16,649 nt of DNA from M55B129 sp964506505 (GTDB taxonomy: Bacteria > Bacillota > Dethiobacteria > DTU022): the NCBI GenBank assembly GCA_964506505.1, contig CAZDKY010000013.1, positions 1 to 16,649 on the forward strand. The letters are read 5' to 3'. Below the pieces are notes generated by a model. That model searched no databases. It was given only the letters and a program-made list of their open reading frames with translations, and was not told the DNA's origin. A program made the position numbers and the translations under genes. Numbering within the stretch: the stretch's first letter is position 1; each line of letters begins with the position of its first letter. This document shows positions 13,911-16,649 of the stretch, in pieces.

Positions 13911-14600
13911 TCAGCTCTTAACCTCTGCGGCTTTAATACCCGGCCCCATGGTCGAACTGACAGTAATATTTTTGATATACTGCCCCTTTGCTGCAACAGG
14001 CCGTGCCCTGATCAGGGCATCCATTACAGCATTGTAATTTTCAAGCAGCTTAGCTTCACTGAAAGAAATCTTTCCGATGGGGACGTGGACATTGCCTGCC
14101 TTGTCTGTGCGATATTCCACTTTCCCTGCTTTAATATCGTTGATGGCTTTCTCAATTTCAAAAGTTACCGTTCCACTCTTAGGGTTGGGCATCATTCCGC
14201 GCGGTCCCAGTATTTTACCGAGTTTCCCAACAGAACTCATCATATCGGGCGTGGCAACAGCTACATCAAAATCGAACCAGCCCTCCTGGACTTTGGCTAC
14301 CAGCTCATCTGCTCCGACGTAATCGGCACCGGCTTCTTCCGCTTCTTTGGCCTTATCGCCCTTGGCAAATACGGCTACCTGGATGGTTTTACCCGTTCCA
14401 TGCGGCAGAACTACCGATCCCCGAACCTGCTGATCAGCATGCTTCGGGTTTACACCAAGGCGAACAGCCAGCTCAACCGTTTCATCAAATGAGCGATTGC
14501 TCAGCTCTTTGACCAGGCGAATCGCTTCAGTAGCTTCGTACTTTGTTTCACGATTTATTTTTTTACGCGCTTCTTCATATTTCTTTCCCCGTTTTGGCAT
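13911..14600 (-). CDS. rplA: 50S ribosomal protein L1
   Basis: L1 forms the stalk beside the exit site and binds 23S rRNA. In enteric bacteria it also represses its own mRNA. The 229-residue protein begins MPKRGKKYEEARKKI and contains SFDETVELAVRLGVNPKHAD, the motif GPRGMMPNPKSGTVT and a C-terminal MGPGIK. The open frame continues 35 codons upstream into rplK, but that extension is not L1-like. ATG 14598-14600 has AGGAGG ten bases ahead. It lies 61 bases after rplK and ends just before the L10 leader. Confidence 0.97.
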   Translation of the reverse strand: MPKRGKKYEEARKKINRETKYEATEAIRLVKELSNRSFDETVELAVRLGVNPKHADQQVRGSVVLPHGTGKTIQVAVFAKGDKAKEAEEAGADYVGADELVAKVQEGWFDFDVAVATPDMMSSVGKLGKILGPRGMMPNPKSGTVTFEIEKAINDIKAGKVEYRTDKAGNVHVPIGKISFSEAKLLENYNAVMDALIRARPVAAKGQYIKNITVSSTMGPGIKAAEVKS

Positions 14601-14661
14601 CTTCCAAAGACCTCCTGTGGTTATCGAGCACTTTGCTCTCCCACTGTGATATATTATTTCT

Positions 14662-15093
14662 TCAACCTTCAACAACAATGCCCATGCTGCGAGCGGTCCC
14701 CTCAATTATCTTCGCCGCTGCGTCAACATCATAAGCATTTAAATCTTCCATTTTTTGCTGAGCGATCTCTTTCACTTTACCCCGTGAGATAGTAGCAACC
14801 TTAACCCGGTTCGGTTCACCGGAACCTTTTTCCAAACCGAGGACTTTTTTCAAAAGTATTGCTGCCGGCGGTGTTTTTGTGATAAAGCTAAAAGAACGAT
14901 CTCCAAAAACAGTAAGCACGACCGGAATGATCAATCCTGAATCGGCCGCCGTCCTTTCATTGAACTCTTTACAAAAAGCCATGATATTGACACCATGCGG
15001 CCCGAGAGCGGTGCCTACCGGAGGAGCAGGAGTTGCCTTTCCTGCCGGAATCTGCAGCTTGGTTACCGCAATTACTTTCTTTTTCTTGGCCAT
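14662..15093 (-). CDS. rplK: 50S ribosomal protein L11
   Basis: L11 binds the GTPase-associated centre of 23S rRNA with L10 and L12 and is needed for RelA-type stringent signalling where that exists. The 143-residue protein contains LQIPAGKATPAPPVGTALGP, GVNIMAFCKEFN, FITKTPPAAILLKK and NAYDVDAAAKIIEGTARSMG, and its length is normal. ATG 15091-15093 has GGGAGG eight bases upstream. It follows nusG by 51 bases. A 6-bp hairpin (15112-15117 with 15131-15136) lies in that gap, too weak to assign a role. Confidence 0.98.
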   Translation of the reverse strand: MAKKKKVIAVTKLQIPAGKATPAPPVGTALGPHGVNIMAFCKEFNERTAADSGLIIPVVLTVFGDRSFSFITKTPPAAILLKKVLGLEKGSGEPNRVKVATISRGKVKEIAQQKMEDLNAYDVDAAAKIIEGTARSMGIVVEG

Positions 15094-15144
15094 TAAACAA
15101 ACCTCCCGGCCGCAGTGGTTGCAAATCCTGCACTGCAGCTTAAA

Positions 15145-15786
15145 TTAAAATTTTATAACCTGGTGAAATTCAAGTTCCACCGGAGTTTCCCGCCCAAACA
15201 TCGATACGGAAACTTTAACTGTTCCTTTTTCCCGGTTAATCTCTTCAACTTTGCCTTCAAAATTTTTAAATGGCCCGTTGACTACCCTAACCACCTGGTT
15301 AACATCAAATTCGATCCGCGGCTTTCCTTCCACCACACCAACCGAACGCAGTATATGGGTCACTTCTTTTTCGCTGAGGGGAACCGGTTTGGAACCCGGG
15401 CCGACAAAACCGGTAACACCGGGAGTATTCCTTACAACATACCACGAATCATCATCGATAACCATTTCAACCAGAACATAACCGGGGAAAACTTTTTTTT
15501 CCACGGTCCGCTTCTCACCACCACGGCTGGTAATCTCTTTTTCAGTCGGGACCATGATCCGAAAGATTTTATCTTTCATTTCCATCGAATCTACGCGGCG
15601 TTCCAGGTTTGTTTTAACCCGTTTTTCATAACCGGCATAGGTATGAATTACATACCAGTTTTTTTCGATTTCGCTTTTTTCAGTGTCTTTGGCGGCACCC
15701 TCGTCGACAGTGCCATTTTCAGACACATCAGTTTCAGGGCCGTGTTCAACACCTTTGCCGGCTCCGGCATCCATTTCAATGTCCAT
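15145..15786 (-). CDS. nusG: Transcription elongation/termination factor NusG
   Basis: NusG binds the RNA polymerase clamp and affects pausing and transcription-translation coupling. The NGN domain starts near Trp44 (KNWYVIHTYAGYEKRVKTNL) and includes KKVFPGYVLVEM and the NTPGVTGFVG block. The KOW domain occupies about 158-213 (NQVVRVVNGPFKNFEGKVEE). The protein is 213 residues, against about 177 in B. subtilis. The excess is an acidic, low-complexity N-terminal extension of about 42 residues. The ATG at 15784-15786 is not well placed: the nearest good site (AAGGAG, 15820-15825) is 33 bases upstream, with an 8-bp hairpin and a tiny ORF in between. I saw no better internal start with a binding site. 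Confidence 0.94.
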   Translation of the reverse strand: MDIEMDAGAGKGVEHGPETDVSENGTVDEGAAKDTEKSEIEKNWYVIHTYAGYEKRVKTNLERRVDSMEMKDKIFRIMVPTEKEITSRGGEKRTVEKKVFPGYVLVEMVIDDDSWYVVRNTPGVTGFVGPGSKPVPLSEKEVTHILRSVGVVEGKPRIEFDVNQVVRVVNGPFKNFEGKVEEINREKGTVKVSVSMFGRETPVELEFHQVIKF

Positions 15787-15787
15787 A

Positions 15788-15808
15788 TCAATGGGATTGC
15801 ACGGGCAA
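15788..15808 (-). CDS. Possible 6-residue leader ORF coupled to nusG
   Basis: TTG at 15806-15808 lies 11 bases after AAGGAG (15820-15825) and reads MPVQSH before TGA (15788-15790). One base then separates the stop from the nusG ATG, so terminating ribosomes could re-start there. This would explain why the only good ribosome binding site is so far from nusG. The frame is very short, so it is speculative. Confidence 0.3.
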   Translation of the reverse strand: MPVQSH

Positions 15809-15812
15809 TCCC
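15793..15812 (-). promoter_or_regulatory. Hairpin in the secE-nusG gap
   Basis: GGGATTGC (minus strand, 15805-15812) and GCAATCCC (15793-15800) form a perfect 8-bp stem with a 4-base CCGT loop. It lies between the AAGGAG site and the nusG ATG. When folded it would shorten the effective distance between them to about 13 bases. No U-run follows, so it is not a terminator. Confidence 0.6.
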
Positions 15813-15850
15813 GGTCACTCTCCTTCTTTATTGCCTTATATGAAAACTTA

Positions 15851-16042
15851 TCAGCGAATTACCAGCTGAAGGATGGACAGGAATAAACTATCAAGCCCCC
15901 AGAAGAACAGACCGATTATCAATACGGTTGATATTACGATACCGGTGAACACGCTGAATTCTCTTTTTGTCGGCCAATTTACTTTTTTTAATTCAACCTT
16001 TACTTCCTGCAGAAACTTGCTAATACGCTTAAAAAACCGCAT
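15851..16042 (-). CDS. secE: Preprotein translocase subunit SecE
   Basis: SecE clamps the SecY channel for protein export through the cytoplasmic membrane. The 63-residue protein is the short, single-span form common in Gram-positive bacteria. An amphipathic region with the signature EVKVELKKVNWPTKRE (13-28) is followed by a transmembrane segment at about 31-50 and a hydrophobic tail. The frame begins at a TTG six codons earlier (16058-16060), but that TTG is part of the ribosome binding region. GGGAGAGG sits eight bases before ATG 16040-16042, which I take as the start. It is the usual neighbour of nusG and lies 68 bases after rpmG. Confidence 0.95.
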   Translation of the reverse strand: MRFFKRISKFLQEVKVELKKVNWPTKREFSVFTGIVISTVLIIGLFFWGLDSLFLSILQLVIR

Positions 16043-16110
16043 TAAATCAACCTCTCCCAACTGCCGCGTAAATTTTTCCTCAAATCTTCAGCTGTAATCC
16101 AAACATCCTT

Positions 16111-16260
16111 TTACTTGGTTTCTTTATGAAGGGTGTGAGTTTTACAGCGGCTGCAGTATTTTTTTAATTCCAGGCGGTCCGGATCGTTCCGTTTATTTTT
16201 CTTTGTTGTATAATTCCGCTCCTGGCATTCCGAACAGGCTAAATGTACGGTAACACGCAT
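16111..16260 (-). CDS. rpmG: 50S ribosomal protein L33
   Basis: L33 is a small protein near the 50S exit site. The 49-residue frame reads MRVTVHLACSECQERNYTTK and continues to CSRCKTHTLHKETK. Two CxxC pairs (Cys9/Cys12 and Cys36/Cys39) mark the zinc-binding form. Bacteria often also keep a zinc-free paralogue elsewhere, which cannot be judged here. The ATG at 16258-16260 has AGGTGG five bases upstream. It is the first gene after the promoter at 16294-16323 and is followed by secE, the standard order. Confidence 0.97.
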   Translation of the reverse strand: MRVTVHLACSECQERNYTTKKNKRNDPDRLELKKYCSRCKTHTLHKETK

Positions 16261-16293
16261 TTTTTCCACCTGCCTCCCAAACTCGTAAATATC

Positions 16294-16323
16294 AATTTAT
16301 CACAATAAGTTCCGGTATGTCAA
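16294..16323 (-). promoter_or_regulatory. Sigma-A promoter ahead of rpmG-secE-nusG-rplKAJL
   Basis: On the minus strand TTGACA (16318-16323) is followed after 18 bases by TAAATT (16294-16299), or after 16 bases by GATAAA (16296-16301). The -35 is perfect and the -10 moderate. It lies between the tuf terminator and rpmG, with an expected start near 16287-16289. Confidence 0.75.
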
Positions 16324-16375
16324 CAATCAGACCACCAATTTTACCGCTACCCTAAACTGTCTTGTGCTGCATAAC

Positions 16376-16405
16376 AAGAGGCGGGGTCCTTCTCTCCCGC
16401 CCCTT
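16376..16405 (-). terminator. Probable terminator after the right-hand tuf
   Basis: AAGGGGCGGG (16396-16405, minus strand) pairs with CCCCGCCTCTT (16376-16386) across a 9-base loop, with one G-U pair. This is a GC-rich stem of about 10 bp. The following sequence is only moderately U-rich (after CUCUU comes GUUAUG), so termination may be partial. It lies 115 bases after the tuf stop; the bases between them hold nothing I recognise. Confidence 0.55.
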
Positions 16406-16519
16406 GCCGCTCAGGCAGATATTAATTCATGCTTTGAGTCTGCGAGTAATTTCAGGTCAAAGTGTCTCCTGCAAATAAAGCTTTCAGCGCAGCCTCCTGC
16501 TTGATATATCGTTCACGGC

Positions 16520-16649
16520 TTATTCATAAATACCGGTAACTACACCTGCACCAACGGTGCGACCGCCTTCGCGAATAGCAAAACGCACCCCTTCTTCAAT
16601 GGCGATCGGGGTAATCAGTTCAATATCCATGTTCACGTTGTCGCCGGGC
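16520..16649 (-). CDS. tuf: Elongation factor Tu, C-terminal fragment (second copy)
   Basis: The frame enters at the right edge and reads PGDNVNMDIELITPIAIEEG, then VRFAIREGGRTVGAGVVTGI, and ends YE before TAA (16520-16522). This is domain III of EF-Tu, with the family-typical REGGRTVGAGVVT block. About 42 codons are visible. A tuf gene ahead of secE-nusG, besides one in the str operon, is a known duplicated arrangement. It lies upstream of the rpmG promoter and is separated from it by a hairpin terminator. Confidence 0.97.
   Translation of the reverse strand, partial: PGDNVNMDIELITPIAIEEGVRFAIREGGRTVGAGVVTGIYE

Noticed and set aside
13911..14705. L1 with a 35-residue N-terminal extension
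   Set aside because: The extension overlaps the end of rplK in another frame; the internal ATG at 14598-14600 has a good binding site and the family N-terminus.
16043..16110. tRNA gene between rpmG and secE, where tRNA-Trp occurs in some relatives
   Set aside because: The gap is only 68 bases and shows no cloverleaf or TTCGA-type T-arm.
16406..16519. tRNA or small gene between the tuf stop and its terminator
   Set aside because: No cloverleaf and no start-to-stop frame with a ribosome binding site.

Overview
This window carries the ribosomal protein, RNA polymerase and elongation factor cluster of a bacterium, all read on the minus strand. In transcription order (right to left) it runs: 3' end of a tuf gene, rpmG, secE, nusG, rplK, rplA, L10 leader, rplJ, rplL, a REP-associated tyrosine transposase (RAYT), rpoB, rpoC, an L7Ae-like gene (ybxF), rpsL, rpsG, fusA, and the 5' end of a second tuf gene. 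The L7Ae-like gene between rpoC and rpsL, purine-rich GGAGG ribosome binding sites, several TTG starts, and the RpoB/RpoC sequences point to Bacillota (Firmicutes), probably a Clostridia-like lineage. I cannot name a genus.

Three transcription units are suggested by near-consensus sigma-A promoters, each with a perfect TTGACA box. One is ahead of rpmG (16294-16323), one ahead of rpoB (11447-11475) and one ahead of ybxF (3505-3533). Hairpins that could end transcription lie after the right-hand tuf (16376-16405) and after rpoC (3601-3633). An L10-type leader with an intrinsic attenuator (13754-13900) precedes rplJ. The genes between rpmG and rplL make the 50S stalk and L1 region plus SecE and NusG. 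rpoBC makes the RNA polymerase core. The ybxF-rpsL-rpsG-fusA-tuf unit is the str operon.

The unusual part is 11497-12661. An apparently intact RAYT gene sits in the conserved rplL-rpoB junction, flanked on each side by near-identical 27-29 bp arms arranged as inverted pairs, like REPINs. The last codons and stop of the transposase lie inside one arm. Its ribosome binding site is locked in a perfect 10-bp hairpin, and the hairpin loop contains a consensus extended -10 promoter. Read-through mRNA from rplL would therefore fold the site shut, whereas a transcript started at the element's own promoter would lack the blocking arm. rpoB regains a strong promoter just past the element.

Secondary oddities are long acidic, probably disordered extensions on RpoB (C-terminal), RpoC (C-terminal) and NusG (N-terminal), plus small leader ORFs and hairpins before ybxF, nusG and rpoB. 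Both window ends fall inside tuf copies, as expected if an assembly broke at that repeat.
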